Shown: positions 16,501 through 25,416, numbered from the stretch's first letter. The stretch: DNA of 41,689 nt from Planctomycetota bacterium (GCA_023954375.1 JAMLIC010000068.1:1-41689), one strand, 5' to 3'. The notes: generated by a model from the sequence alone, not told the origin. Translations and numbers: made by a program.

Positions 16501-17300
16501 GGCGCGTCGCCCTTGCGGCCGTAGACGACCCGCTCGCCCGTGCCGCGGGCGCGCCCCTGGACGTGGACGAGCTCCCACAGCTTGGCGTAGCGCAGGAACA
16601 CGTAGAAGGCGCCCAGGGCGGCCACGATCAGCCCGCGCCAGCCGTCGAGGAAGCCGAGCTTGAGCACGAACATCTTGAAGAACTTGAACGGCGGGTTCAA
16701 GACGAGCTGGACGGCGAGGCCGCGCTGCCCGCGCGAGAGCTTCTCGCCGGCGGCGATCGTCGAGAAGTAGTCGATCGTCTTCAGGTGGTCGGCGATCGAG
16801 TCGTAGCTCAGGTGCTCGAGGTCGGCGTCGAGGTCGAGGACGGGGCCCTGCACGTGGACGTGGTCGTGCGGGTTCACGCCGCCCCAGCGGCCCTTCGCCC
16901 GGCGGAACAGGCGCACCTTGCGGTCGGGGTACCAGCCGCCGCGGCGGATCCACTCGCCGAGGTAGATGTTCCTGCGGTTGACCGTGTAGCCGTCGGCCTG
17001 CGGCCGGGCGAGCGCGGCCTCGACCTTCGCGCGGAGCTCCGGGGTGACGCGCTCGTCGGCGTCGAGGCACAGGACCCACTCGGTCGTCGCCTCGTCGATC
17101 GCGAAGTTCTTCTGCTCGATGTGCCCCGGCCAGTCGCGCTCGATCACCCGCGCGCCGAGGGCCGCGGCGAGCTCGCGCGTGCGGTCGGTCGAGTGGCTGT
17201 CGACGACGACGACGTGGGCGCAGAACGAGGCGCTGCGGATGCAGGCCTCGAGCTTGTCCTCCTCGTTGAAGGCGATGATGCAGGCCGTCACGGGGAGCAC
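16497..17300 (-). CDS. Family 2 glycosyltransferase (WaaE/KdtX-like)
   Basis: The 267-residue enzyme begins VLPVTACIIAFNEEDKLEAC, followed by VVVVDSHSTDRTRELA, the nucleotide-metal motif CLDADERVTPEL (Asp-x-Asp) and GGWYPDRKVRLFRR, all typical of the GT2 branch that adds a glucose to the lipopolysaccharide inner core (WaaE). The C-terminus has a hydrophobic amphipathic stretch (FKMFVLKLGFLDGWRGLIVA) for membrane contact. GTG at 17300 follows GGAGGTGG at good spacing and overlaps the previous gene's end. Together with the kinase downstream this looks like a core-oligosaccharide module. Confidence 0.88.
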   Translation of the reverse strand: MLPVTACIIAFNEEDKLEACIRSASFCAHVVVVDSHSTDRTRELAAALGARVIERDWPGHIEQKNFAIDEATTEWVLCLDADERVTPELRAKVEAALARPQADGYTVNRRNIYLGEWIRRGGWYPDRKVRLFRRAKGRWGGVNPHDHVHVQGPVLDLDADLEHLSYDSIADHLKTIDYFSTIAAGEKLSRGQRGLAVQLVLNPPFKFFKMFVLKLGFLDGWRGLIVAALGAFYVFLRYAKLWELVHVQGRARGTGERVVYGRKGDAP

Positions 17301-18409
17301 GGGGCCACCTCCGTCGCCGGCGCACTGGCCGCCGCGGCCCGGTAGACGTCCGAGAGCGCCCGCGCCGCGCCGGGCCACGTGAAGGCGGCCGCGCGCGCGC
17401 GGCCCCGGTCGACGAGGTCGGCGCGGAGGGCGGCGTCCTGGACCAGGCGCGCCAGGCCGGCGCCGAGGCCGTCGGGGTCGTCGGCGTCGGCGTGCAGCGC
17501 CGCGCCGCCGGCGACCTCGACGACCGACGGGTCGGTCGAGGCGACGACGGGCAGGCCGGCGGCGAAGGCCTCGAGCACCGGCAGGCCGAAGCCCTCGTAG
17601 CGGGAGGGGAAGACGAGCGCCGCCGCCTCGGCCAGCAGGGCCGCGACCTCGGCCCGGGGGAGGTAGTCGGTCACGACGACCCGGCCGCGGAGGTCGGGGC
17701 GCGCGAGCGCCGCCGCGACCTCCTCGTGGCCGTGCCCCGCCGGGCCGACGAGGACGAGGGCGTGGTCGGCCAGGCTCGGGCCGGCGGCGGCGAGCGCGCG
17801 CGCCGCCCCTGCGGCGTTCTTCCTGCGCGAGCGCTCGCCGAGCGCCAGCACGAACGGCCGCCCGCCGGTGAGGCGGCGCGCGACGGCCTGCCGCTCGGCC
17901 GGCGGCGGCGGGGCGAGGCCGCCGGTCGGCGCGAGCGGGACGACGGCGATCCGCTCGTGCGGCAGGCCGAGCCCGGCCGCGACCTCGTCGCGCACGGCGC
18001 GCGTGTAGGTGACGACGAGGTCGGCGCGCCGGGCGACGTCCTGCCAGTGGCCCTCGCGCGTGCGGCGGAAGCCATCGGGCGCGAAGCCCGGCCGGCGCGA
18101 CGACAGGTCGTGCACGGTCGCCACGAGCGCCGGGCCTCGCAGGCGCGGGAGGCGGGCGTCCGGGCCGTGGAACACGTCGAGGCGCCGGGCGAGGAGCACG
18201 CTCCAGCGCGCGTCGAACCGGGTCACGGGCGCTCCCGCGAGGGCGGCGGCCTGGGTGTGTCTCCGCGTCCAGCGGCACAGGAGGCGCACGTCGAGGTCGA
18301 GCGCGCCGGCGTCCACGCGGAGGGCCCGCCCGAGGTGCGCGGCGGCCAGGCCGACGCCCGTCGGGCGCGGGGCGGCGGCGCAGGTCAGGTCGAGGCCCAC
18401 GGAGAGCAT
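17288..18409 (-). CDS. Family 4 glycosyltransferase
   Basis: The 373-residue protein has the GT-B layout: MLSVGLDLTCAAAPRPTGVG with a glycine-rich loop at the N-terminus, DVFHGPDARLPRL and TVHDLSSRRPGF in the acceptor half, and the donor half with LALGERSRRKN, LVGPAGHGHEEV and the E-x7-E region PSRYEGFGLPVLEAF. It should transfer a sugar from a nucleotide donor with retention at the cytosolic membrane face. A TATCGT box lies 8 bases before the ATG, with no ribosome site, so it may be read from a leaderless mRNA. Its end overlaps the WaaE-like gene by 13 bases. Confidence 0.9.
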   Translation of the reverse strand: MLSVGLDLTCAAAPRPTGVGLAAAHLGRALRVDAGALDLDVRLLCRWTRRHTQAAALAGAPVTRFDARWSVLLARRLDVFHGPDARLPRLRGPALVATVHDLSSRRPGFAPDGFRRTREGHWQDVARRADLVVTYTRAVRDEVAAGLGLPHERIAVVPLAPTGGLAPPPPAERQAVARRLTGGRPFVLALGERSRRKNAAGAARALAAAGPSLADHALVLVGPAGHGHEEVAAALARPDLRGRVVVTDYLPRAEVAALLAEAAALVFPSRYEGFGLPVLEAFAAGLPVVASTDPSVVEVAGGAALHADADDPDGLGAGLARLVQDAALRADLVDRGRARAAAFTWPGAARALSDVYRAAAASAPATEVAPCSP

Positions 18410-18417
18410 GGCGGACC

Positions 18418-18423
18418 ACGATA
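18418..18423 (-). promoter_or_regulatory. -10 box (TATCGT) of the GT4-WaaE-kinase unit
   Basis: Reverse-strand TATCGT ends 8 bases before the ATG at 18409. No Shine-Dalgarno sequence lies between. Confidence 0.4.
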
Positions 18424-18638
18424 CCGGAGGGACGAGCCGTCCTGCGCGGCGGCGACGTCACGTGCATCGAGGTCAACCCGGGCCACTGCTCGGGGTGGGG
18501 CACGCCCGCCGCCTACGTGCGCGTGCACGGGGAGCTCCTGCGGCGCCTGGCCGGCCTGCCGCCGCTCCCGGCCGCGGGCTCGCTCGAGCGGCCGGGGTCG
18601 ACCTCGACGGTCACGGCGAGCTGTTCGAGTTCGTCTGA
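18421..18638 (+). pseudogene. Possible gene remnant between two convergently oriented blocks
   Basis: In the gap between the GT4 gene and the asparagine synthetase gene the plus strand reads IPEGRAVLRGGDVTCIEVNP, then GHCSGWGTPAAYVRVHGELL, and, after a frame change near 18600, VDLDGHGELFEFV and a stop. The composition is protein-like, but there is no good start codon, a frameshift is needed and the 3' end lies inside the opposite-strand gene. I cannot name a family. It may be the leftover end of a lost gene or chance. Confidence 0.25.
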
Positions 18639-20533
18639 ACCTGAAGGTGCGGGGGAGGCGCCGCCGGCGGGCGGTCGACGAACCGCTGCAGCCACAGCTC
18701 CGTCGTCAGCCAGCGGTAGAGGAGCCAGGCGTCGCGCCCCCGGCGCGCGAAGCCGAGCCACGCGCGCTCGACCTCGGCCGCCGGCACGTGGCCGCGCTCG
18801 GCCCAGTCGACGAGGAGCGCCTCCTTCACGTCGGCCGCCGCCGCGCGCAGCCAGCGGCCGATCGGCGTCGGGTAGCCCAGCTTGTCCTCGCGCTGCACGA
18901 CGGAGGGCGGCAGGAGGTCGGCGACGGCGCGGCGCAGGACGGCCTTCATGTGGCCGCCCGCGACCTTCTCCCTGAAGTCGATCCCCAGGCAGAACTCGAC
19001 CAGGCGGTGGTCGAGGAGCGGCACGCGCGCCTCGAGCGAGAAGGCCATGCTGGCCCGGTCCTCGTGGTGCAGGAGCGCGGGGATGCTCCCGTGGGTGAGG
19101 TCGTCGAGCAGCAGCCCGTCGATCGGCGCCGTCCCCGGCGGGACCTCCTCGTGCGGGGCCTCGAGCGTCGCCGCGGCGGCGACGAGCGCCGGGCTGAGCG
19201 CCGGCGCGCGCCGGCGGCGCAGGCGGCGGGCCCCTGCGCGCAGGAGGTGGCGCAGGAGCGTGCCGGGGCCGTCGGGGGTCGTCGTCGGCGCGCGGAGGAG
19301 GCCGACCCCGTCGCGCACGAGCTTCAGGGCGAGCGCGTCCTGCGCCGGGTGCCGCAGGGCCTCGCGGCCGAGCGAGCGCAGGTAGGGGAGCGCGTAGGCC
19401 GAGTAGCCGAGCAGCGTCTCGTCGCCGCCCTGCCCGTCGAGGAGCACGGTCACGTGGCCCCGCGCGGCCTGCATGACGTGCCACTGGGTCACCAGGCCCG
19501 GCCGGCCGCAGGGCTCGTCGTGGAACCAGCCGATCCGGTCGAGGAGCGGCACGAGGTCGCGGCCGGGGTCGGGGCGGACCTCGTGGGCCAGGCAGCCGAA
19601 CCGCGCCGCCACCTCGCGGGCGTGGCGCCGCTCGTCCATCCCGACGTCGTCGTAGACGGCCGTGAACGTGTGCAGGGGCCGCCCGGCCGCGCGCGCGGCC
19701 AGCGCCACGACCGTGCTCGAGTCGAGCCCGCCCGAGAGGCAGGTGCCGACCGGCACGTCGCTGCGCAGGTGCAGGCGCACGGCCTCCTCGAGGAGGCCGC
19801 GCAGGGTCGCCGCCGGGTCGCGGTAGTCGAACGTCGCGCGCGCGCGCTCGGCGGAGAAGCGCCACAGCCGCCGCTCCTCTCTCCGCGCGCCGGGCGCCTC
19901 GAGCGCGAGCACCGCCCCCGGCGCGAGCTGGCGCACGCCGGCGAAGAAGGTCCGCTCGCCCTCGTCCTGCAGCCCCGTGAGCAGGAACCGGCCCAGCACG
20001 GCGTCGTCGACCGCGCGCGCGTCGGGGCAGGCGGTGACGATCGCCTTGAGCTCCGAGGCGAAGACGAGCTGCCCCCTCGCCTCGTGCACGTAGAGCGGCT
20101 TGACCCCGAAGCGGTCGCGCGAGAGGACGAGGCGCCGCCGCGGCGCGTCCCACAGCGCCAGCGCCCACATGCCCCGCAGGCGCTCGAACGCGTCGAGCCC
20201 CCAGCGCGCGTAGGCGTGCAGGACGACCTCGGTGTCGGTGTCGCTCCGGAACCGCGCGCCCGCCTGTTCGAGCTCGGCGCGCAGCTCGAGCCAGTTGTAG
20301 ACCTCGCCGTTGTGGACGAGCGTCAGCCCGGCGTCCTCGAGCGTCATCGGCTGCGCGCCGCGCTCGGAGAGGTCGAGCACGGCCAGCCGCCGGTGCGCGA
20401 GCACCGCCTGGCCGAGGTCGACCAGGCCGTCGCCGTCGGGCCCGCGATGGGCGAGCGTCGCCGACATGCGCAGGACGAGCGCCGGGTCGGGCGCGCCGCC
20501 CGCGAGCGAGAGGGCCCCGGCGATCCCGCACAT
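18611..20533 (-). CDS. asnB: Glutamine-hydrolysing asparagine synthetase-like enzyme 1
   Basis: The 640-residue protein has both halves of AsnB. The glutaminase domain starts MCG (Cys2 becomes the N-terminal nucleophile) and carries AHRGPDG, VHNGEVYN and SDTDTEV. The synthetase domain has the ATP-pyrophosphatase loop SGGLDSS (267-273), LLDGQGGDETLLGYSAY and HEDRASMAFSLEARVPLLDH. It could make asparagine, but its place in a glycan locus with two paralogs suggests that it amidates a sugar carboxylate or another envelope acid; that is inference. A TAGAGT box lies 6 bases before the ATG. The C-terminus (about 25 residues, Pro/Ser-rich) is unconserved. Confidence 0.92.
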   Translation of the reverse strand: MCGIAGALSLAGGAPDPALVLRMSATLAHRGPDGDGLVDLGQAVLAHRRLAVLDLSERGAQPMTLEDAGLTLVHNGEVYNWLELRAELEQAGARFRSDTDTEVVLHAYARWGLDAFERLRGMWALALWDAPRRRLVLSRDRFGVKPLYVHEARGQLVFASELKAIVTACPDARAVDDAVLGRFLLTGLQDEGERTFFAGVRQLAPGAVLALEAPGARREERRLWRFSAERARATFDYRDPAATLRGLLEEAVRLHLRSDVPVGTCLSGGLDSSTVVALAARAAGRPLHTFTAVYDDVGMDERRHAREVAARFGCLAHEVRPDPGRDLVPLLDRIGWFHDEPCGRPGLVTQWHVMQAARGHVTVLLDGQGGDETLLGYSAYALPYLRSLGREALRHPAQDALALKLVRDGVGLLRAPTTTPDGPGTLLRHLLRAGARRLRRRRAPALSPALVAAAATLEAPHEEVPPGTAPIDGLLLDDLTHGSIPALLHHEDRASMAFSLEARVPLLDHRLVEFCLGIDFREKVAGGHMKAVLRRAVADLLPPSVVQREDKLGYPTPIGRWLRAAAADVKEALLVDWAERGHVPAAEVERAWLGFARRGRDAWLLYRWLTTELWLQRFVDRPPAAPPPHLQVQTNSNSSP

Positions 20534-20539
20534 GGGCGG

Positions 20540-20545
20540 ACTCTA
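20540..20545 (-). promoter_or_regulatory. -10 box (TAGAGT) of asparagine synthetase-like gene 1
   Basis: Reverse-strand TAGAGT ends 6 bases before the ATG at 20533, inside the 20-base gap after the methyltransferase stop. Confidence 0.4.
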
Positions 20546-20553
20546 GCACGCCG

Positions 20554-21258
20554 TCAGTCGAGCCGATCCGCCGCGAGCAGGTACCGCCAGCACAGGTGCC
20601 GCCCCAGGCCGGCCGCGTTGACGGCCGCCTCGGCGACCCGCTCCACGCCCAGGAGCAGGCGGTGGAGCGCCTTCACGTCGGGGACGAGGACCGGCCCGAC
20701 GTAGCCGCCGCTGAGCGGGAGGCTGAACACGGTGTGGTAGCTCGCGTGGACCAGCCGGCACCCGAGCCGCTCCCGCAGGACGCGGGTCGCGGTCTCGACG
20801 TCGCACTCCTCGTCGACGTGCGCGACGACCCGCCGCGCCGCGCGCACGACCCCGTTGACGTTCGGGTCGAGCACGACGAACCGCGCGCCAGGCCGCGACA
20901 CCCGGCGGACCTCCGCCACGACGCGGTCGAAGTCGGCCTCGCCGAAGAAGTGATGCAGGGCGTCGCGCCAGACCACCGTCTCGAAGGTCGCGTCGGCGAA
21001 GGGGAGCCGCTCGGCGTCGGCGCGCACGTAACGGTCCCCGGGGGACCGGGCGCGGGCCACGCGCAGGGGCCCGGGGTCGAGGTCGACGCCGACGCACTCG
21101 AACCCCGCCGCCGCGAGGTGCGCCGTCGTCGTGCCGTAGCCGCAGCCCATGTCGAGCACGCGGCGCCCGCGGACGTGCCGCAGGATCGACTCGACGTGCC
21201 GCCGGTCCACGGCGCCCCAGAACCGCCGCAGCCTCGCCGGGGGGTCGTGGACCTTCAT
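20554..21258 (-). CDS. Class I SAM-dependent methyltransferase
   Basis: The 234-residue protein has the methyltransferase motif I VLDMGCGYGTTTAHLA, acidic loop GVDLDPGPL and motif IV-like VVWRDALHHFFGEADFD (Methyltransf_11 type). The C-terminal half, with FSLPLSGGYVGPVLVPDVK, probably forms the acceptor site. ATG at 21258 overlaps the stop of the preceding GT4 gene by 4 bases (ATGA), so the pair is coupled. In this setting it most likely methylates a sugar or an intermediate of the glycan. It is the last gene of the unit that begins at 27275. Confidence 0.88.
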   Translation of the reverse strand: MKVHDPPARLRRFWGAVDRRHVESILRHVRGRRVLDMGCGYGTTTAHLAAAGFECVGVDLDPGPLRVARARSPGDRYVRADAERLPFADATFETVVWRDALHHFFGEADFDRVVAEVRRVSRPGARFVVLDPNVNGVVRAARRVVAHVDEECDVETATRVLRERLGCRLVHASYHTVFSLPLSGGYVGPVLVPDVKALHRLLLGVERVAEAAVNAAGLGRHLCWRYLLAADRLD

Positions 21259-22559
21259 GGCGCCGCCGCCTCCGCGTAGACCCGCCGGTAGACGTCGAGG
21301 AACGCCGACCGCGCCAGCCGCGCCCGGGCGAGCACGGCGACCGCGCGCCGCGACGGGCCCTCGTCGATCAGGCGGCGCAGGGCGCGCTCGAGCGCGACCG
21401 GGTCGTCGACGTCGCGCACGACCTCGCCGACGCGCTCCTCGCGCACGAGGGCGCTGGCGTCGCCGATCCCGTCGCTCACGATCACCGGCAGGCCGCAGGC
21501 GAGGTACTCGGCCAGCTTGGTCGGGCTGGCCACGGCGTTCACCGGGTCCTCGCGGCGCAGGAGCAGACCCACGTCCGCCGCGTTGAGGAGCGCCGGCACC
21601 TCGTCGTGGCTGGCCGCGACGACGGTGGCCGCGTCCGGGCCGAGGCCCACCGCCGCCGCCAGCGCGCGGCCGCGCTCGACCTCGGGCGTGACCAGCAGCA
21701 GGTGGGCGTCGTGGCGCACCCGGCGGGCGACGGCGCCCGCGCGGACGACCTGCTCGGGGAGGTGGTAGGGGCCGAGGGCGCCGGCGTAGCAGACGACGAA
21801 CTTGTCGCCCAGGCCGAGGCGCTGGCGCGCCGCGGCCCGCGCCGCGGGGTCCGGGCGGAAGCGCAGGTCGTCGACGCCGCAGGGGATCACGTCCGCCTTC
21901 GCCGCCGTCCCCGGGTGCCGCGCCTCGAGCACGTCGCGCAGGGCGTCCGACACGCACAGCACGCGCGCGGCGCGCCGGCACACGATCGCCTCGGCCCGGC
22001 GGATCCTGGCCAGGCCCGGGCGCACGCGCCGGTCGCGGGCGTCGCCGCGCCCGGCGACGTGGAAGGCGTGCTCCGCCTCGTGGTCGCCGCGCGCGTCGTA
22101 GACGACGCGCACCAGGCCCCGCGGCAGGCGCCGCGCGGCGCCGAGCGCCGCGTAGGCGGCCCACAGGCCGCGCGCGTGGACGAGCGCCGGCCGCTGGCCG
22201 CGCAGGTGCCGGCGCAGGAGCAGGCGGGCCACGGGCGCCCCCGCCCGGTCCTCGAAGGGCACGTAGGGCCGCACGACGAGCCGCCCCGGGACGGCCGAGG
22301 CCAGCCGTCGCAGGCGCGCGCGGCCGGCGCGGTCGAGGAGCGTCCGCAAGAGGAGCGGGTCCATGACCATCAGGTCGAAGCGCAGGCCCACCCCGTCGAG
22401 CGCGCGCAGGAGGTCGAGCACCTGCGCGTCGTGGACCGTGGGCGCGAAGCCCTCGGTCGTGAGGAACAGGAGCCGCGTGCCCGCGGGCACCTCGGGCGCC
22501 GGAGCCGCGTCGTCGCTCGCCCGGGTGCGGCGCCCCGCCTGCTCCGACGTCCGGGTCAC
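21255..22559 (-). CDS. Family 4 glycosyltransferase
   Basis: GTG at 22559 overlaps the VanZ-CBM9 gene stop by 4 bases. The 434-residue product has an unconserved head of about 25 residues, then RLLFLTTEGFAPTVHDAQV (GT-B N-terminal loop), ALVHARGLWAAYA, VVYDARGDHEAEHAFH, VLCVSDALRD, DVIPCGVDDLRFRPD, and the donor-site region RREDPVNAVASPTKLAEYLA with CGLPVIVSDGIGD. It is a retaining sugar transferase; the donor is unknown. The downstream methyltransferase is coupled to it by ATGA. Confidence 0.9.
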   Translation of the reverse strand: MTRTSEQAGRRTRASDDAAPAPEVPAGTRLLFLTTEGFAPTVHDAQVLDLLRALDGVGLRFDLMVMDPLLLRTLLDRAGRARLRRLASAVPGRLVVRPYVPFEDRAGAPVARLLLRRHLRGQRPALVHARGLWAAYAALGAARRLPRGLVRVVYDARGDHEAEHAFHVAGRGDARDRRVRPGLARIRRAEAIVCRRAARVLCVSDALRDVLEARHPGTAAKADVIPCGVDDLRFRPDPAARAAARQRLGLGDKFVVCYAGALGPYHLPEQVVRAGAVARRVRHDAHLLLVTPEVERGRALAAAVGLGPDAATVVAASHDEVPALLNAADVGLLLRREDPVNAVASPTKLAEYLACGLPVIVSDGIGDASALVREERVGEVVRDVDDPVALERALRRLIDEGPSRRAVAVLARARLARSAFLDVYRRVYAEAAAP

Positions 22560-24448
22560 TCGCCGAACTCGAGCACGCCGAAGAACTGCGGCCGGTGGAA
22601 GCTGTTGCCCGGGTCCCAGGTGGGCGACCAGGCCTGGTGCTCCGCCCGCTCCAGCGCCGCGCGCACGTTGATCCGCTCGGCGTCGAAGCGCCCCTCGGCG
22701 TCGACCTTCAGGTCGCCGCCCTTGACCAGCTCGTCGAGGCGCGCGGCCGGGACGCCCAGCCGCGCCAGCGCCTCGGCCCGGTCGAGCGTCACCGGCGACC
22801 CCTCGGGCAGCGGGCGCGGGCGCGGGCGCTCGACCCGGTAGAGGCCCAGGCGCCAGCGGTCGCCGACCCGCGGCGGCACCGGCCGGTGCGGCTCCGTCGG
22901 CCGGCTCGTGACCCACAGCGCGCTCCAGGGCAGGGCGATCTCGACCGTGTAGCCCTCGTCCTCGTCCGCGGGCACGACCGGGAGCTGCCCGGACGCGACG
23001 AGGTCGAGCGTCCCGCGCACGACCACGGCCGTCTCGAGGCCGAGCCCGCCGAGCGACGGGTTCGCCCGGGCGTCCCACTGGGGCAGGCCCATGACCGGCA
23101 TGTCGGGGTTGAAGTCGACCGGCGCCGCGGCCACGAAGCAGAACAGGTCGTAGACGACGTTGGCCGGCGAGACCTCGACCTCGTAGTAGGTCACCTCGTC
23201 GCCGCCGTCGTCGAGGAACACCTCCACGACCTCGTCGTTGGGCAGCCACACGTCGTCGCGGTGCGTGTCGCGCGCCCACACGTCGCGGTCCTGGACCTCG
23301 AAGGCGAAGTAGATCCGCTGGTCGTCCCACAGGACGCGCGCGTAGGTCTCCTGCCCCGTGGGCGACGGGGCGCCCGTGCGGTTGAGGCGGAAGGGCCCCA
23401 GCCGCTCGGCGGTCGCCCACGCCGGCTCGTCGAGGCGCCCGTCCACGACGATCGGCCCGGTCGCCCGGCGCGCGACCGCGCGCGGCACGTCCTCGCGCAC
23501 GGGCGTGCCCTTCTTGCGCGAGGGCGGGTCGATCGACACGGCCCACAGGAGCGCCAGGACCATGAGCCCGCGCTGGGAGAGGGCGGCCCGCCCCGGGTCG
23601 AGCAGCGTGGCGAGGACGAGGACGGCCCCCAGGACCAGCGGCACGCCCTCGCGCGGCCCGGGCCAGTGGGTCGGCTTGTCGTTCGTGTACTCGCCCCAGT
23701 AGGGGTAGTGGCGGTAGTGGCCCAGGAGGCGCGTCGTCGCCTGCGGCGAGAGGAGCAGGAGCGGGAGCGTGAGGGCGGCCGCGCCGAGGACCACGCGCCG
23801 GGTCGTCGCGCGGTCGTCCGGGAGCGGCTCGCCCCTGAGGCGCGCCAGGGTGACGAGCGGCAGGATCCCCGCCGTGGCCCCGAGCGCGTCGAGGACGATG
23901 TCGCTCCAGTCCATCCAGTGGTAGCGGTCGCCCCACGCCAGCGCGTAGTGCTGCCAGGCCTCGTCGAGCGCGGCGAGGCCGCAGGTGAGCAGGAAGGCCG
24001 CGACGGGGCGCCGCCCGCCGTCGAGCGCCTTGGCCACGAGGAAGCCGATCAGCGCGTACTGCCCGAAGTGGACGAGCTCGGTGGCGTAGACGATGTAGGT
24101 CTTCCACACGCCGACGAGGAGCGCCGCCCAGGCCACCCAGGGCACGAGCGCGTCGACGACCTGCTCGCGCCTGGCGCCCCGCAGGGCGAACGCCAGGCGC
24201 GCGAGGACGAGCAGCGCGACCGCCGTGAAGAACACGGCCAGCCCCCGCTCCGCGACGCGCATGCCCGCCTGGCCGCCCTCGCGGCTGAGCGTGCCTGGCT
24301 CGCGCGCCCAGGCGAAGAAGGCCCCGGCGACCTGCAGGCCGAGCTTGTGGCCGAAGGTCAGGGCGCCCCATGCGACGAGGGCCGCTGCGGCGTACAGACG
24401 CGCGTGCTTCCGGCCTCGGGCGTCGCTCTGGTCCAGGGGCTCACCCAC
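22556..24448 (-). CDS. VanZ-like membrane domain fused to a CBM9-like carbohydrate-binding domain
   Basis: The 630-residue protein has about nine membrane helices in residues 17-305. Within them ELVHFGQYALIGFL (125-138) and LDEAWQHYALAWGDRYHWMD (161-180), followed by DIVLDALGATAGI, are VanZ-family hallmarks. Residues about 330-545 look like a family 9 carbohydrate-binding fold: GPIVVDGRLDEPAW, RVLWDDQRIYFAFEVQD, NDEVVEVFLDDGG and VEIALPWSAL. Residues 553-602 resemble a small MerR/excisionase helix-turn-helix (LARLGVPAARLDELVKGGDL), and the last strand, QFFGVLEFGE, closes the CBM fold. GTG at 24448 is the start. The exported CBM probably binds the glycan being made. The two-domain fusion is unusual. 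Confidence 0.82.
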   Translation of the reverse strand: MGEPLDQSDARGRKHARLYAAAALVAWGALTFGHKLGLQVAGAFFAWAREPGTLSREGGQAGMRVAERGLAVFFTAVALLVLARLAFALRGARREQVVDALVPWVAWAALLVGVWKTYIVYATELVHFGQYALIGFLVAKALDGGRRPVAAFLLTCGLAALDEAWQHYALAWGDRYHWMDWSDIVLDALGATAGILPLVTLARLRGEPLPDDRATTRRVVLGAAALTLPLLLLSPQATTRLLGHYRHYPYWGEYTNDKPTHWPGPREGVPLVLGAVLVLATLLDPGRAALSQRGLMVLALLWAVSIDPPSRKKGTPVREDVPRAVARRATGPIVVDGRLDEPAWATAERLGPFRLNRTGAPSPTGQETYARVLWDDQRIYFAFEVQDRDVWARDTHRDDVWLPNDEVVEVFLDDGGDEVTYYEVEVSPANVVYDLFCFVAAAPVDFNPDMPVMGLPQWDARANPSLGGLGLETAVVVRGTLDLVASGQLPVVPADEDEGYTVEIALPWSALWVTSRPTEPHRPVPPRVGDRWRLGLYRVERPRPRPLPEGSPVTLDRAEALARLGVPAARLDELVKGGDLKVDAEGRFDAERINVRAALERAEHQAWSPTWDPGNSFHRPQFFGVLEFGE

Positions 24449-24660
24449 GAGGGCGCCACGGTACCGCTCGTCCGCGGCCGGGACAAGGCAGCGTCACCCG
24501 CGGAGCCGCGGCCGCTCGGGCGTCCGGCCGCCGCAGCCGAAGACCGGGCAGCCGCCGTGCTCCTCCCAGCAGGCGCCGTGCAGCGCCGTGCGGCAGCGCT
24601 CGCAGGCGACGAGGTCGTCCTCGTCGCCCGAGAGCCCGTCGCGGCAGTAGACGCAGCGCG
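24431..24660 (-). repeat. 230-bp direct repeat, copy 1
   Basis: This segment aligns without gaps to 25399-25628 (offset 968). I count 21 mismatches by hand, about 91% identity. It covers the first six codons of the VanZ-CBM9 gene, the 45-base gap and the 3' end of the RING protein gene. Confidence 0.85.
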
Positions 24661-25330
24661 TCCGGCCGTCCTCGTCGCGGACCAGGCCGCGCTCGCCGCC
24701 GAGCGCCCGGACGTGCACCGGCCTGATGTCGATGAGCGTGGCCGTCTCGTCCAGGAGCTCGACCAGCTCCTGCCAGCGGTCCGGGGCGCACTTCTCGTCG
24801 GCGTCGGCCTCGACCGCCAGCTCGCCCGGGCCCAGCTCGAGCCGGTCGACGTCGAAGCGCGTGAACGCCTTCTTGATCGCGCGGCGCACGTCGTTCGTCA
24901 GGGCCTCGGCCCCCTCGTCGGGCCGCGCGGACTGGAGGAAGAAGCGCGCGTCGAAGGCCTCGTCACCGGTGACGATGTCCTCGGGCACGAGCCGCTTGCG
25001 CAGCCGGTCGAGGACGCCCTCGAGCCGCACGCGCAGCGGCGGCGCGTCGCGGCGCACCGAGACGGCCGCCCGCACCCGCCCGGCCGGGCCGAAGAACGCG
25101 ACCCGGACCCGCCGCCCCCCCTCGAGCACCCCCTTGTGGGCGAGCGTGGGGGCCCGTCGGCGGTCGGGCTCGTCGAGCGCGCGGGTCGCCGCCGCCACCA
25201 GCCCCTCCAGCCGCTGGTGCACGTCTCCGCGGTGCAGCGGGACCTCCGTCCGGCCGCGGCCGACGAGGAGCCAGACCGTGACGCAGGCGAGGAGCGCCAG
25301 GACCGCGACGACGGGCTCGGCCCCGCTCAC
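24494..25330 (-). CDS. Membrane-anchored prokaryotic RING-like protein A
   Basis: The 278-residue protein has one N-terminal membrane helix (VVAVLALLACVTVWLLV, 7-23), a middle domain with EDIVTGDEAFDARFFLQSAR (a GD-x2-FD-x2-F motif also seen in DUF3137-like proteins), and a C-terminal zinc-binding finger: Cys226-x2-Cys229, Cys243-x2-Cys246, His251, Cys254, Cys261, Cys266. This C4HC3 cross-brace pattern with CERCRTALHGACW matches the prokaryotic RING/PHD-like families (Prok-RING_1 type). It would face the cytosol or periplasm beside the membrane. GTG at 25330 overlaps a 29-codon remnant frame by GTGA. It is a tandem paralog of the next gene. Function unknown; protein binding is likely. Confidence 0.82.
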   Translation of the reverse strand: MSGAEPVVAVLALLACVTVWLLVGRGRTEVPLHRGDVHQRLEGLVAAATRALDEPDRRRAPTLAHKGVLEGGRRVRVAFFGPAGRVRAAVSVRRDAPPLRVRLEGVLDRLRKRLVPEDIVTGDEAFDARFFLQSARPDEGAEALTNDVRRAIKKAFTRFDVDRLELGPGELAVEADADEKCAPDRWQELVELLDETATLIDIRPVHVRALGGERGLVRDEDGRTRCVYCRDGLSGDEDDLVACERCRTALHGACWEEHGGCPVFGCGGRTPERPRLRG

Positions 25331-25416
25331 GGACCCGCGTCGCCGCGGGTCGAGGGCCTGCGCTCGTCCGGGGGGGGCGGGTCCGTCGCCTCGCGCTCGT
25401 CCAGGGGCTCACCCAC
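25327..25416 (-). pseudogene. Duplicated 5' stub of the VanZ-CBM9 gene
   Basis: A frame of 29 residues, VGEPLDEREATDPPPPDERR and then PSTRGDAGP, starts with GTG at 25416. This lies exactly 968 bases from the GTG of the VanZ-CBM9 gene (VGEPLDQSDARG). The first six codons agree and the frame then diverges. Its stop overlaps the start of RING protein A as GTGA, so the stub may now serve to couple translation. Confidence 0.6.

Noticed and set aside
17492..20704. Plus-strand open frame of over 1000 codons opposite GT4 and asparagine synthetase genes
   Set aside because: Low-complexity composition, no start signal and no family motif. It is an antisense shadow.
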